NCBI RefSeq assembly: GCF_003144195.1
Contig: NW_020290002.1
Coordinates: 62,001 to 126,000 of the forward strand
From: Ceraceosorus guamensis
Lineage: Eukaryota > Basidiomycota > Exobasidiomycetes > Ceraceosorales > Ceraceosoraceae
DNA: 64,000 nt
Direction: 5' to 3'
Below the pieces are notes generated by a model that saw nothing but the letters and a program-made list of their open reading frames with translations, was not told where the DNA came from and ran no database searches. The position numbers and the translations under genes are program-made. Below, piece by piece: positions 35,001 through 46,597 of the stretch (within the stretch, counting starts at the first letter, position 1; each line of letters opens with the position of its first letter).

Positions 35001-36519
35001 AGGAGAGGCACTCGTCCGATCTTGTTGCCCCCCAGGCTGCTCTCCAAGCGGACCTCGCCGCTAGTCGGGCGGTTCGTCGCCAAGCGAGCGGGGCGAGCCT
35101 GACCGGGCGCTCGCAGTTGCCGAGTGTGGCTGAAAATCAACGCTACATCCATGACAATGCAGTCTATAGCGTTCGCTCGCCACCTCCCGCAGCACTGGCT
35201 CTTGCGAGAAGCAATATCTCAAGCGCAGCAGCTACGCCAACATCGCCGAATTCGCCGCGGACTTTTGGACGCTCCACCTCAGAATCAGGCACGAGAGCGC
35301 AAGCTTTGCAGCCGTCTACTGGTCAACTAGGGTCTGCCAGGTCGAAGGCAGCGTCCCCAGCGGAGACCGAAACGCCCCGAGCTGTTCCTTCGAGCCAAGA
35401 GGCAGCGAGGCGCAAAGCCGCGGGATCGACTGTCCCGACGAATTCCATCTTTGCAGGTGAGAGTGAGCCGCGCGTTGCGTGGGTTTGGAATCTGGATTGG
35501 CGATCGAAACCTAAACCTCTCGCCTTGCTGTCCTCCTCGCAGAGCAACAGCGCGCGCCCCCTCTGCCAGCGGATCGTGCGTCCCACAAGGCTGCCCTACA
35601 ACCGCCGCACTCTGCCGGGCTGACGATGCCAGCAAGAACGGCGGGCTCTACGAGCATGAAATCGGCGGACCGGTCTTTTGGACCCGGCGCAAATATCCAC
35701 GGCGGATGGATCCAATCCCGAGCCAGCGAAGATTTATTGCGATCAACACATTTCTCACGCGCTGGCGATTCCGAGATCGGTTCTGCGCGATCCACTCAGG
35801 CAATCTCTCGAGACTCAAACGGTGATCGCGAAATCAGAACTCCCTCATTTGCAGGGGTTGATGGATTTGGTCGGTCGCAGTCATCACCTGGCGCTCAGCC
35901 AGTTCATCGACACAGCCCTTCCTTACCAACTGAGCTCGCGTCCCTTACCCGCCATACCGACTCTGCCGTCCCGCTCTCCGATCACGCGGACGCGCTCTTT
36001 CCTCAGTCAACGTCCACTTTGCTCGCACCTCGACCTGAGTTTGCCTTTCAGAAGACGGGCTCTGTGCCAGATGCTGTGAAACGCAACCCTCCGGTACCTC
36101 CAGCGTCCCCGCGTGGCACCACCCTCAGTCCGTCCCCGACGCCCACAGTCAGCAGCGCAGGAAATGGCAGTGGAGGTCGTGCCGTCGGCCGAAAGATGGC
36201 GGGATCAGTATCGAGCGCATCGAGTGTCGCGCAGGGGCCCGGACAAGCCCTAGGTACCCCACAGCAGCTGCTGTCGCTTCCGCCAAGATCTCAATCTGAG
36301 CTCTCGTCGTTCTTCCACGCTCCGCCCGACTTCGATCCCTACGCATCTTCGAGCTCGGCGATTGGCTCTGTCACCAATTCGGGAACTCCAGTCTCTTCAC
36401 ATTCAGGTGTGCTTCCTGGCACGTCTTCAGGTAAAGATAAAGATTACGCAGAGAGCGTCACAAGCACGAAGAGCCGTCGCAAAGGCCTCAAAACTCTATT
36501 TCAGAGCATCAAAAGGTGA
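32096..36519 (+). CDS. Large ankyrin-repeat protein with long disordered tail
   Basis: Exons 32096-35456 and 35543-36519 (intron 86 nt) give 1445 residues. After a Gly/Ser-rich start, about four ankyrin repeats occupy residues 60-190: GIHHAAASGDVGSVKFALDN, GILPLHAACSGGNEHVVRLL, STPLHFAAANGHLAIVRLLL and a last degenerate repeat ending HQACVIILRDWLSKHG. Everything after about 195 is Ser/Pro/Ala/Gln-rich and predicted disordered by eye, with scattered basic-Ser motifs (RRPSLP, RKSS) that look like kinase sites, ending in a small basic KSRRKGLKTLFQSIKR element. The start is the first ATG in the frame. The ankyrin block probably binds a protein partner; the tail suggests a signalling or cytoskeletal scaffold. 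I do not recognise a named orthologue. Tail to tail with the GT4 gene, 303 bp apart. Confidence 0.86.
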
Positions 36520-36822
36520 CAGCTAGCAAGCGTGCCATGATGGGACATCTGTCGGTCAAGAAAGACCTCTCTACCGTCTCATCTCGGTATCTGCGCTCAC
36601 AAACAGGCACAATGTCTCGAATCATCTTCGATAATGTACTGCGCGAAGAGCGATACCTTTGTCTACAATGCACGCATACATTTCGTGGAACTGAGTGTCG
36701 TGAAAGAATCGAACGTGACATGCAAAGTTGTCTTATCCCAATGATCGAGATTCGACAGAAGGGTATGCGGAAGGCTTGGCGGCGTGGCTGGCTGGAGCTT
36801 TGCGGGTCGGTCTATGAAGAGT
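36520..36822. terminator. Convergent 3' region of the ankyrin and GT4 genes
   Basis: A compact 303-bp tail-to-tail gap which must contain both polyadenylation regions. No defined signal is claimed. Confidence 0.4.
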
Positions 36823-39134
36823 CTATCCCAAGAAAGCGGTCCAGATGAAAAGGAAAAGAGCTAGATAAAGGACAATGCACATCTTTACTATCGGGCCGGT
36901 GAGAGGCGCGTTGCGCTGCTGTCGCGCCCTCAGCTCCTCGAGCTCCTCGTCGGAAAGTCTGTAGATCCCGGCCTTCTCCACCACTTCTTCGTAGCCCTGA
37001 ACGACGGCGTCCATAGCGTCCCACCACGTCTTGCGCGAAGCCCCGACTTGAGCACGCTGGCCCATCGCAGCTCTGAGCGCTCTGTCCCTGATGAGACGCT
37101 CGAGGAGCATGCTGTAACTGCGAGCGCAGGCGGCAAAAGCGGCGGAAGATGTGGACATTGCAGCCGCAAAGTCGCCGACCGATGGGATTGGGGTTGCAAG
37201 ACCAGATGTCGGGGCCAAGGGGACTGCATTAGCGCTGCTGGAGCTGCGAGAAAGAACACCAGTGAGAGAAGACGAAGAGCCGCTTCGCTCGTACGCGGGT
37301 CGCAATTTTGCGGCAGCGGTGGATGCTGCTTGAGCAAAGTCTGCAATGGCAGTGCTTGCCGACACATCGGATCGGCTGGCAGTCGATGCTGAAGCTCGCA
37401 AAGCAGTCAATCGAGGCGAAGCGGGGGCGCTGATGGCGCCCGAAGCTGCCTCCTTGCCGTTGCCCAGTGCGGACGAGGCGCTGCTGCTTGCGGACTTTGC
37501 GGCGGCAGCCACGTCGAGCAATAAGCCGGTGCGTCCGTGGGTGACGAGGTCAGAAGTTCCCTCTGCGTGCAAACCGACCACTGGCAGCCCGCTCGCAAGA
37601 GCTTCCAGAACGACTTGACCGAAGGTCTCGGTGAAGCTGGGGAAAGCGAATACGCTAGCGCTGGCGTACATTGCGGCCAAGCGCTTTCCCTTTTGATGAC
37701 CCATGAAACTGGCGTCGAGTCCGAGCCTGCTGCAAACGCGCGTGAGCTCACCGCGCGCAGGGCCATCCCCGACGAAGACTAGTTTGGCATTGCTTCGAAC
37801 GGCCGTCGGTAGCAACTTGAAAGCTTCGATCAAGAGACGCAAATTCTTCTCCCAGGATATTCTACCCACGTAAAGGATGACCGTGCGGCTTTCAGCGGGA
37901 TGCAGGTTTTGCTGTGGAGGAGCGGTGGCTGCTGGCTTGGCACTGGGCGTTGGCATAGCCGGCGGAGGCAAGGCAAAGTTGGCGCTCTCGAGCTCTGGAA
38001 TGCCAGCGAGGCTGTCGTAGGAGGGCGGGGGAGAGAGCTCGGGACTGCCGGCAAGGCTTGGACCTGTTGGTGGCGTGCGGATGAAGCTTTCATCATCCGG
38101 ACTCGCGCTAAGACTGCGCCTCGTGATGGGCAGGCGCACGCTGACTCCGAGCTTGGCAGCGAGCTGCACGAGGGCAGCTTCGTCGCCTGTGTTGGAGATC
38201 GAGGGAGTGAGGGGCGCCACGAGATTGTCTGGCTTTGGTGTGCAGCCCCAACTTGCGCGCAGATTGTCATCTCTCGCTTGAGGGTTGAAGATCTCCGTGT
38301 CGACACCTCTGCTCCAAATCTTGACATTGGAGAAGCCTTTGCCTTGCAGCATGCGCCTGGTGCTCTCAGACGGGCAAAAGACCATCTCACAGCGGTCATG
38401 CAAGCTCCTCGTGAGCTTCCACATTGTCGCCTCGAGCCATGGCATGCCAAAGAGGGTGGCATAAGTGGGCAGGTTGGTGTGATAGGACGAGACGCACGGC
38501 ACCAACGGCAACCATTTCTGGACGACGGGCAGCATCTGAGCGCCGAGCCAGATTGGATCGACGAAGTGAATCACGTCTGGCTTAAATTGCTGAAGCCTCC
38601 GAATGAAACGTGGTCTCAAGAAGTTGAGCTTGAGTCCGGGATAGATGACCAGCGGTAAACCAAAAGTGCCGACGACAGGGTGTCCAGCATAGCTTGTCTG
38701 GATATCGGCAGCATAGCGAAAATCAGAGTCAGTAATTGAAGCTCTGGGAGATCGCCAGAGTGCATCGTTGAAAGCTTTGCGCTCCTTGGGAGGAGACCAC
38801 TTACCATGCCAGTCTCGGGTCCGAATACGATGGCTTCGTGGCCTTCCGCATTGAGATGCTCGAGCAGGCGCGCAAGCGTACGCGTAACACCGTCTACCTT
38901 GGGCAAGAAGTTCTCTGTTGGAGAAAGACGTTGGTGCCAGGAGGGTCAGCTGGACGGCACGGGCTGAGGTTGCCACGGGATCAAGACAGCAAGCTGCGCA
39001 ATCTGCGGTCACGCACCTGTGATGATGGCGACTCGAAGCTTGCGCCTCTTTGCGTCCAATGGATAGGCTGAAGGAGCCACACTCTCTTGCTGGTGGTGGA
39101 GGCGCGTAGGCGCATCGTGAGCCGTCACAGCCAT
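36823..39134 (-). CDS. GT4-family glycosyltransferase with C-terminal membrane anchor
   Basis: Exons 39017-39134, 38805-38914 and 36823-38697 (introns 102 and 107 nt) give 700 residues. The N-terminal Rossmann half starts [20 protein letters not shown] and continues [46 protein letters not shown] and [13 protein letters not shown]. The donor-binding half has [53 protein letters not shown] and the EX7E nucleotide-sugar motif in [20 protein letters not shown]. Two low-complexity Ser/Pro/Ala inserts separate these blocks. The last 25 residues ([20 protein letters not shown]) form one hydrophobic span, so the enzyme is probably tail-anchored facing the cytosol. The closest style is the SQD2/MgtA group (glycolipid or mannosyl transfer); the true acceptor is unknown. 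Confidence 0.88.
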
Positions 39135-40577
39135 TTCGAAAGTGTCTTGCGGCAGCTTCTCTCGTGAGGGAGTTTTTAGATGTGTGAACGGCCGCTTGTC
39201 TTTGTGATGGATACACCAGGATGGTGGTGAGTGAGAAGGGAGTTGCTCTTCCTTGAGACCAAGTCCATCAGCGTGTTGGATTCTTTGTTCGTAACGCTAC
39301 GCGAAAGCAAGGAGGGAAGAGGAGACTGCCAAAGATTTGAACGTTGTCGTGGCAGACGCGAGTGGCTCGTCAGGACGCGCCGCGATCTCCTCACGGCGCC
39401 AATCGCTCGCATCCCGGGGCCACAGCAACGGCCATTCACGAACTTTTGTCGACCTGTGAGCGCACATGTCGCTTGACAAAGCTTGTCGCAGCAAGACGCG
39501 GCGGCAACTCTCGCAAATTGCCTGTCTGTATCTTGCGTTCCTGTCCGAGGGTGGGAGACAGAGTATTCCGCCGACAAGATGCAAAGAGCACACGAGGCGG
39601 CTAGCGGATCAACGAGGGGGGCAAGGAAGGGCCGGCCGGGCGTCTGCCAATCGCGAATCTGTCTCTCCGCCTTCAGACGGGCGCGAAGCGTGCAAGCCGG
39701 CAGCTGCCGGTCGGCGTCCTTCAGTCAAGAGTCGTGAGTCAAGAGTGTGAGTGCACAGGTCCTGGCATGGCATGCACCAGCAAGCAAGTCCTTGTGGAGC
39801 GTGGGCCTGACGCTAATAGAGCAGCGGCGATGCGTCACACCCGCACCGTCGTCCCTTGAGGCAAGGGAGGCGGGGCGAGCGCGCACGGCAACCCCCAAGC
39901 GCCCCAATCCCTGCCGCTCATCAAGGACACTGAGCGAGCCGACAGAAGCACGTTCGCCTTCCAGGTCCCCCCCCGCTGCTACTAGACTATTACTACTTTA
40001 GCCAAAGTCATGAGATCTTTGGGGTTGGAGCCCGAATCTGAGCGTGAAATGAAGGAGCAGTCGGCCACACAGGCAGGTCTGAAGCTGCGCGTGCCCAAGG
40101 GGGGGTGGTCAAGCGCACGAAACACGTTCGCTACCGAACCTCGGATTCTCAAACGCACGTTCGATCGCGTCCACACGCGAGTCGCAAGTCAGTCTCGCGC
40201 ATTTAGAGCTCAGCGCGTTTCCCACAGTCACGGAATCATCTAGACCATGCATAGTCAGTCACTCACTAGCTCTAGTCAAAGTGCATGCACGCGTGCCAGA
40301 CAAGATCAGATCCATGATGCTGACGCAAAGCTTGACCCTTTCACTCGTCATCTCGCAACGATGCCTCACGCATTCCATCCATCGCACAACTGGGTGAAGC
40401 CCGGCGCTGTTCGATTCACGAGCTCCTGTTTGCGCGACGGGAAGAGCAGCTTTGCAAGCCGTAATGCAGGGTACACGGCAAGTCGTGGTGGACGGGACAA
40501 GAAATGATCGCAAAGGCGTAAGAGAGAAGGAGCAAGACGACGATGCAAAGAAAAGGATGAAAGAAGCAGGAGATGGA
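39135..40577. other. Intergenic region between GT4 and GH5 genes
   Basis: About 1.4 kb: the GT4 promoter side and the GH5 3' side. Holds a GAGTC word cluster (39720-39753) and several C or G runs. No supported gene. Confidence 0.55.
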
Positions 40578-42344
40578 TCAACGGTAGCCGTTGCAAAGGT
40601 CGTTGCCGTATGGCTTGGCATTCAGGTCCCTGGGGTTCCAGCCGTACTGCAGACCGGTCTTGTACGACCAATCGAGCGATCCATCGTTTCTCCAAGACCA
40701 TGCGATCCAGCCGGATCCCTTCTCGAACACGTAGCGTTGCGTGGCAGAGTTGCGAGCCATGAACGCCATGTACCTCACGCTGTATGGATAGTTGGGACCG
40801 GATGGGAACTTGACGGGTCCCACTGGAAGGTTACGGTCGCTTGCACGGTCTCCACTAGGACCATTGAATGCCATCTCTCCGACCACGGTGGGGTAGAAGC
40901 CTTGAGACCTGGTGATTTGACCCTCGAGCGCGCAAACATCGCGGATCCTGGCGATATCCTTCTTGTTCTTCTGAGCATCTCCGTACACAAAGTAGTCATG
41001 CACGTCTAGAATGGTACGCTTGGCCTGGTTCGGAGTAAAGAAGCCCTCCCAATACTTGGGTCCAAGGAAGCCGTCGTGGAATGCCATGAGGGTGTTCGCA
41101 CCCCCAACGGCGCGAATCGAGTCTCTAGCTTCGGGGTAGTATTGCCGGATCAGATTCTTCACGGCGCCATTACGGTTCGCTGCAGGCTCATTGACCGGCT
41201 CAATTGCAGTGACGGTGCCGCGGTAAGCTGGTTGAGTGAATTCATCGATGAGCTTCTTCAACGCCACTTTGGTCCTTCGATAATAGTCTGCATCGTTAGC
41301 CCAGTGAATGGGTCCCGATCTGCCAGAATTGTCGTAGCCATTTTGAGATCCAGGCACGCCGTGCAAGTCGATCCACACCTTGAGGTTGTACTTCTTGGCC
41401 CACTGTACTGCTTGCTTTGCCTTGGCGAATTGATTGAAAGTGTAGTAAGGGGCCTTTGGTCCCACGGCTTCCTTGAACGACCAGTATGGTATGACAAGTC
41501 TGCGAGGCGCGATATACACAACGATCAGTGCAAGGCGAGCATCGGAAAAGGTGTGCCCCGCACGGTTCACTTCGAAAAACTTGCTCCGACATGACGGTCA
41601 TGAAGAGCCCATGACTCACCTTACGTGGTTCAGGCCGGCAGCAGCAATGTCAGCCATATCCTGTTCCGTGAACCAGGTGTCGTAGTGCTTTGTCAGAACA
41701 GATTGAAGCGAGCTGAAAGACATGTGCTGTGCTGCTGTCCATTCGTCAACAATGTCTCCGTATTTTCCGTTCTCCACTCGGCTATTGAGGGTGTTGGCGA
41801 GGGAAGGACTCATCCACAGTTCGAAGAGAAGCCAGTTGCCGATATTGACACCTCGTACCTTGTCGTTGCGATAGTCGAAGCCAGAGTCCGCAGGGTCAAA
41901 GAGCGCAGACGCATTGTTGCTCAGAGTCATCTCCTCGCCTTCTGCATCGAATCTGAAGCGATCAGACTGGAATGTGAGACCCTGAGGAGCCGGAAGGAGA
42001 GGGGCAAAGAGCTTGCTGACGGTGAGCAGCTCAAGTCCTAGGCCGCTGGCCATTGTATCAAGGCTGCTGACAGCATTGTGCAGACCTTGAACCAGGCGGT
42101 CCGCCCATGCAGGACGCTCGAATCTGGGACCGCTGTTGTAGCGAGCCGCGAGCATCTCGTGGTGTCGCGCATAGTATTCGGGGTTGGTCCTAGGGTTGGG
42201 AAGCTGCAAGTGACCTTCCTCGTTGGACTGCGCTCTCACGGCATCGCGAACGCTCTTGCCAGAAATGGTCTGCACGTGGGGAAGAGCGAGAGCGCACTGC
42301 GCAGCAGCAGCAGCAGCAAGCAGCGCAGCCGGAATGACCTTCAT
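40578..42344 (-). CDS. Secreted glucan 1,3-beta-glucosidase (GH5, exo-beta-1,3-glucanase)
   Basis: Exons 41620-42344 and 40578-41499 (intron 120 nt) give 548 residues. A signal peptide (MKVIPAALLAAAAAAQCALA) precedes a prodomain-like region of roughly 140 residues, then the GH5 barrel from VRGVNIGNWLLFELWMSPSL. Barrel signatures: LVIPYWSFKEAVG, VWIDLHGVPGSQNGYDNSG, the acid/base glutamate in IEPVNEP, HDYFVYGD, the nucleophile glutamate in TVVGEMAFN, and WIAWSWRNDGSLDWSYKTGL near the end. This is the fungal Exg1-type layout: exo-hydrolysis of beta-1,3-glucan, in wall remodelling or nutrition. The prodomain is longer than in yeast Exg1. The intron falls right before the LVIPYW strand. The neighbouring GT4 and, further off, ROT1 also concern wall or glycan biology, but there is no cluster evidence. 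Confidence 0.96.
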
Positions 42345-45300
42345 GGCAGAAGTTTAGAAAGGGATGAGGATGCGAAACGGTAAAGTAAGGGCGATGGGAT
42401 CAACCGTGAAGTGTGTTTCCCCCCCAGCGAAGGGTTATGCAACAGTGGACAATAAGCGGGATGGGAAGGGGTGGCCAAGGAGAACGTCGTAGATTCCAGA
42501 CTTCACCGTGCTATTTGTAGACGACAGGCTACGCTGACTGCACACTCTTTTCCACCTCCGATGTGACGCGAGCATGAGATTGTTTGCTCAGCAGCAAAGG
42601 GCGTAAAGTCACCGACTTTACAAATAATGGTGTTGCCTGCAATTACGACCTCACGAGCTCGGCGCACATGAAGGCTCTTTGGCAGCGCACAAGAAGCAGG
42701 CAGACTGTCTAGCCTCACGTTGCACATGAAGCTACAGTACGAGCGCAGCGCTCCTACTTGTGTGTGTTGGAGCTGTCTGTCTTGGTCCGCCATCAGCCGA
42801 GGAATAGAGATCCTACGTTGATGCCACTTGCATTATCGCAGGCACCAAGCGAGTTGTTGGAACGAGAAACAATCGCAGCAAGTTCGCGACAAGCGAGCGA
42901 AGGTACGAACCATATTTGGTGCCTTTTCGCATCCACACGGTCACACTTGCTTGCTGCATCTGCGCTAAACGGGCCGTCAACACCCAGTGCGTTCGACTTC
43001 TGCCGAGCGGTGTGTGCGGAGCAGGCTGCTTGGCGTTGAGCGCTAATCTCCAGAGCTTTTTGTGGAAATGAAATGATTGTGACGCTCTGCGACGGTCTTT
43101 CTGAGGATGAGGTCCGTATGCGCGACGTCCTTCCGTGGAACATCTGGGCTTGATCATCAGAAGGCGGATGACTGCTCTGCCCGTGAGCACAGACTGACTA
43201 GAGCTGCTCGAGCGTGACGGCGGTCTGGAAGACGGCGGATGGGCTGTTTTCCCCAAGCCTTTGAAATAAGCAGGTGTCGTATGTGACCGGCCGGTGAGCA
43301 GCAGAGGTAGAGCAGTCTGAAAGCAGACGTAATTCATAATACCGGTAGGTCCTTGACTCACGACTGTGGAAGCGAGATGCGGCTTGAACAGCAGCAGCAG
43401 GGTCGTGCGTGCAGCAAGGTGAATGCCCTGCAAGGCTGATGCATGATCCTGGCGAACGCTTGTCCCGTCGATCCGCGCTAAGCGGAGAGCGACTCCTCGA
43501 CCCGCGTCGGTCTATGCGCGCTACTGCAAGTTTGTTCACCGCGGGCCGCGCATCCATAAAACATGCCGCACTTACATTTTGATTCGGGATGGCCCCTCTT
43601 CACTCGACCAAGCATCAGCTCGCAAACGAGAGGGTCAAACCGGACCCAGTGAAGGGTGTTGTCGTTGTCCATCGGGATGACTGTACAGTACAAGTCTTTC
43701 GCTGCTAGAGCCTGGACCTTTTCCCAGTCGACTCGACCCGCTTCGCACCCGTCAAATCGTAACGTCGGGGAGGATCAGCCATGCAGCGGCTTTCTGGCTT
43801 GGTCCCCATGCAATGCACGCCACCATGACTGTGATCGGCCGAGCACTGCAGCCGTAGAATGTGAGGGAGCTTCGGTGCTTGTACGGACATCTCTCCATAT
43901 GCAGCTGCGTGCGCCTGTCAAAGATCGAGATGCTGTAAGCGCGCACGCACCTCGAGCGGCGCCCGGTGTTTTGTGACGATGATTCGGGTGAGCTCCTTGG
44001 GACTCGCACACGTCTCCGCTGCTTTCGAACAGACTGGACCGTGTGGCCAGCAGTCGCTTGCATCGCCAGCTCTGCGCATGTCTCGAATCTCCGACGTGCT
44101 TGCTCCCTGTGACTGAATGTGGTGCACACTTTCGGGAGGGCCCCTGCGGCAGGGCGCGGAGCCTGCCAAGGTCCGGGCTGAGCCTCACGGTCCGCGCTTG
44201 ATGGCCCCTATCAGGCTCAATCTGGTGAGTGTGCACGAGTCGAGAGGATCAACAGACATAGCGACTGCTTGAGACCCACAGCAGCGACGTTGAGGTTGAT
44301 GTTGTCATCCAGCACCGCATTCTCGCTTGGCAAGTACTGTGCGCGACTGCACGTGTGCAACGTCGCTTTCGAAGTAGTGTACTCACGACTGTATATACAG
44401 TGGGCAGACGCTAAATTTAGCTCTTTCCGCTCGGCTCCCCTCTCCATAGCAGCCCGCCCCGCATCGGCAAGAGGGATGAATCTAAATTAGATTGATCGCT
44501 GCAGCAGCGTCAAAGCCGCCGATTTAGATGCGTGCTCTGTCCTGCACCCTGGCCGAGCAAGATGAGCTTCACTTCGTAGGCCTCAGCTACATAGGGCCGA
44601 CTTTCGCCGGACATTCTTGGGGCATGAGGGGCATCTCTGTTGACGACCGTGTCCAACAGATTGCTACCAGCAAAGCGACCAGCTTTGTGGTTGACGTTCG
44701 CGACGCAATCACGAATGTCAATCGAATATCACAAATGTCAGATTGAATTGACTCACTACTCACGGAAGCAGCTCACACACACACACACACAACTTCAAGT
44801 GCAAGCGGCATCGACGAGTCTAGGTTAGCGTGCTCCCGCCGGATCAATCTAAGCACTCTGCCGTGTGTCTTTGCGCGCTAACCTGCACAAGTCCACCCCT
44901 CGCGCTTCGGCATCAGTGCTGCTACTCTACATTGTGGCGTGTGGGGAAGAGGTCGGTGCTTCCCCCAGCAGCGATCAAAGATCCGAGACGGTGCTTCGTA
45001 CATCTGGTGCGGAGCACTTTGTGCACATGGATGCATGGATGCCCTAGCAAGCACAGTAATTGATCTGATGAGGATTTCGGACCGACGGTACAGTATGTGT
45101 CCTCTTTTAGCTCAAGCGCTCGCACGATCCTGCACAGGCTATATTGTAGCACACTTGGAAAAGTCTTGAGTCAAGTGAGAGGTGAGGTGATAATCGCCCA
45201 TGGGGAAATGTACCCCACATTAAAAAGTGTCAGCTAGGCTAGCACTGTATGTATGGCCACGCAAAGTGCCCTTTAGCGCGATCGAGCCTCACGCAATGCA

Positions 45301-45652
45301 AGCATTGGACGCGGAAGAAGATCGGCTTTGCCTCTCTACGTTTCACCTGTTCCCACCGGCTCCACGACTTGCAGCGCAGAGATTGCAAAGTCTGGCGAGA
45401 TCTAATCACGAATGATTCACTCGTTGCCTCCAGTCCGTGGCCCAAGCCCGTCGCCATGGGACGCCTTGAGCCTACCCCTTGCTCATTGTGATGCCAGCCT
45501 AGTCGGGACACTGCGCGCCAAGCTAGCGTGGCAAACAACCGCCAGGCCGAGCCCCTGTCTCTGTCTAGCTAGCATCAAGGGAACTGATGGAGGCGCGCCA
45601 GTGGCCCCTGTTTCGTCCGCAGGGCTCTTTCTCTTTCTCACAGGGCCAGACT

Positions 45653-45724
45653 CATCAGCTCGTCAGCTCGTCAGCTCGTCAGCTCGTCAGCTCGTCAGCT
45701 CGTCAGCTCGTCAGCTTGTCAGCT
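45653..45724 (+). repeat. 8-bp minisatellite, unit CGTCAGCT
   Basis: Read directly: one CATCAGCT copy, six perfect CGTCAGCT copies from 45661, and one TGTCAGCT copy, then degenerate CTCAGCTC. In one frame it reads as a repeated SARQLVS peptide, but no gene supports translation. Confidence 0.93.
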
Positions 45725-46191
45725 CTTGCCTCAGCTCCTGGCATCGACTACAAGGAACAACAGGCCCACATCTTCCAGGAAGCAGTTTGAGCCGTGAAGG
45801 ACAGGTAATGCTCATGTTTCGCAATCAAGCCTTTCTCGTGAGACGAAGGGCATTGTCAATGTCGCTTGGTTCCTGGACTCGCCTGGGCATCGTTGTACTT
45901 TTTTGAAATGCATCTGTATGACGAGAGTCGGAAGCACCCCATTCATAGTCTCCTTAGCAGCTGATGCTCCGTCAGCTTCGTCCGCTCACTCCTTCTTGAG
46001 CCTGATCTGCGACGGGAGAGCTCAGTCGGTCTGGGAGCGCAAGAGCCGAGTGGTAATGAGCTCGAAGGAACAGCTAAGTGGACATTGATCGATGCCATGG
46101 CATCCACTTGGGTCTGACGTCCTTTGAGCGCCAGGTCAAGGATTGCTCAGCTCCGTGCTCACAGAGAAGACATGAGCAAGCGCGTGGCTAA

Positions 46192-46228
46192 CAATCGATT
46201 GTCAATCACGAATCACGAATGTGGATGC
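46192..46228. repeat. AATCACGAATCACGAATG words upstream of PDX3
   Basis: AATCGATTGTCAATCACGAATCACGAATG lies about 370-400 bp before the PDX3 start; another member of the intergenic word family, here partly palindromic around ATCGAT. Confidence 0.7.
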
Positions 46229-46597
46229 GAATTGTGGACGAGTCTTTACCAAGGCGTGCAAAACATGTAAACATGATTTTGGCGAAAACAGAAACAATCT
46301 TCGAGAAGAATTTCCGACTCACCTATCCCTTGGCCGCTGTGCACGTGATCAGGATGACTCACTTACTCCACCAAATTCACGACATGCAACTCGTGACCAA
46401 GGTGTACTTCATCGGACTCAAACTGAGGCAGCGACTCGCCGTTCATCATCATCCCGCTACAACAGCTTCTCACCCTCAACCCCTCCAACAAGAGGCGAGA
46501 TTGTGCCTCCCATCTAGGTCGAACACCATTCGATTCAATGCATGCACTTCTGCTCGGCTCTTGACGCTGACATACGACCGACTCTCAGAGTCCTTCC

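Larger units (their letters stand above)
42345..46597. other. Large region without a confident gene
   Basis: About 4.2 kb between the GH5 start and PDX3, both promoters included. It holds the GTCAGCTC minisatellite (45653-45724), a short (CA)n run (about 44776-44792), a GTATATACAG element near 44391 and a GAATCACGAATC cluster (46192-46228). Minus-strand pieces between 42900 and 44170 look coding-like (see findings) but could not be joined into a gene. Confidence 0.45.
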
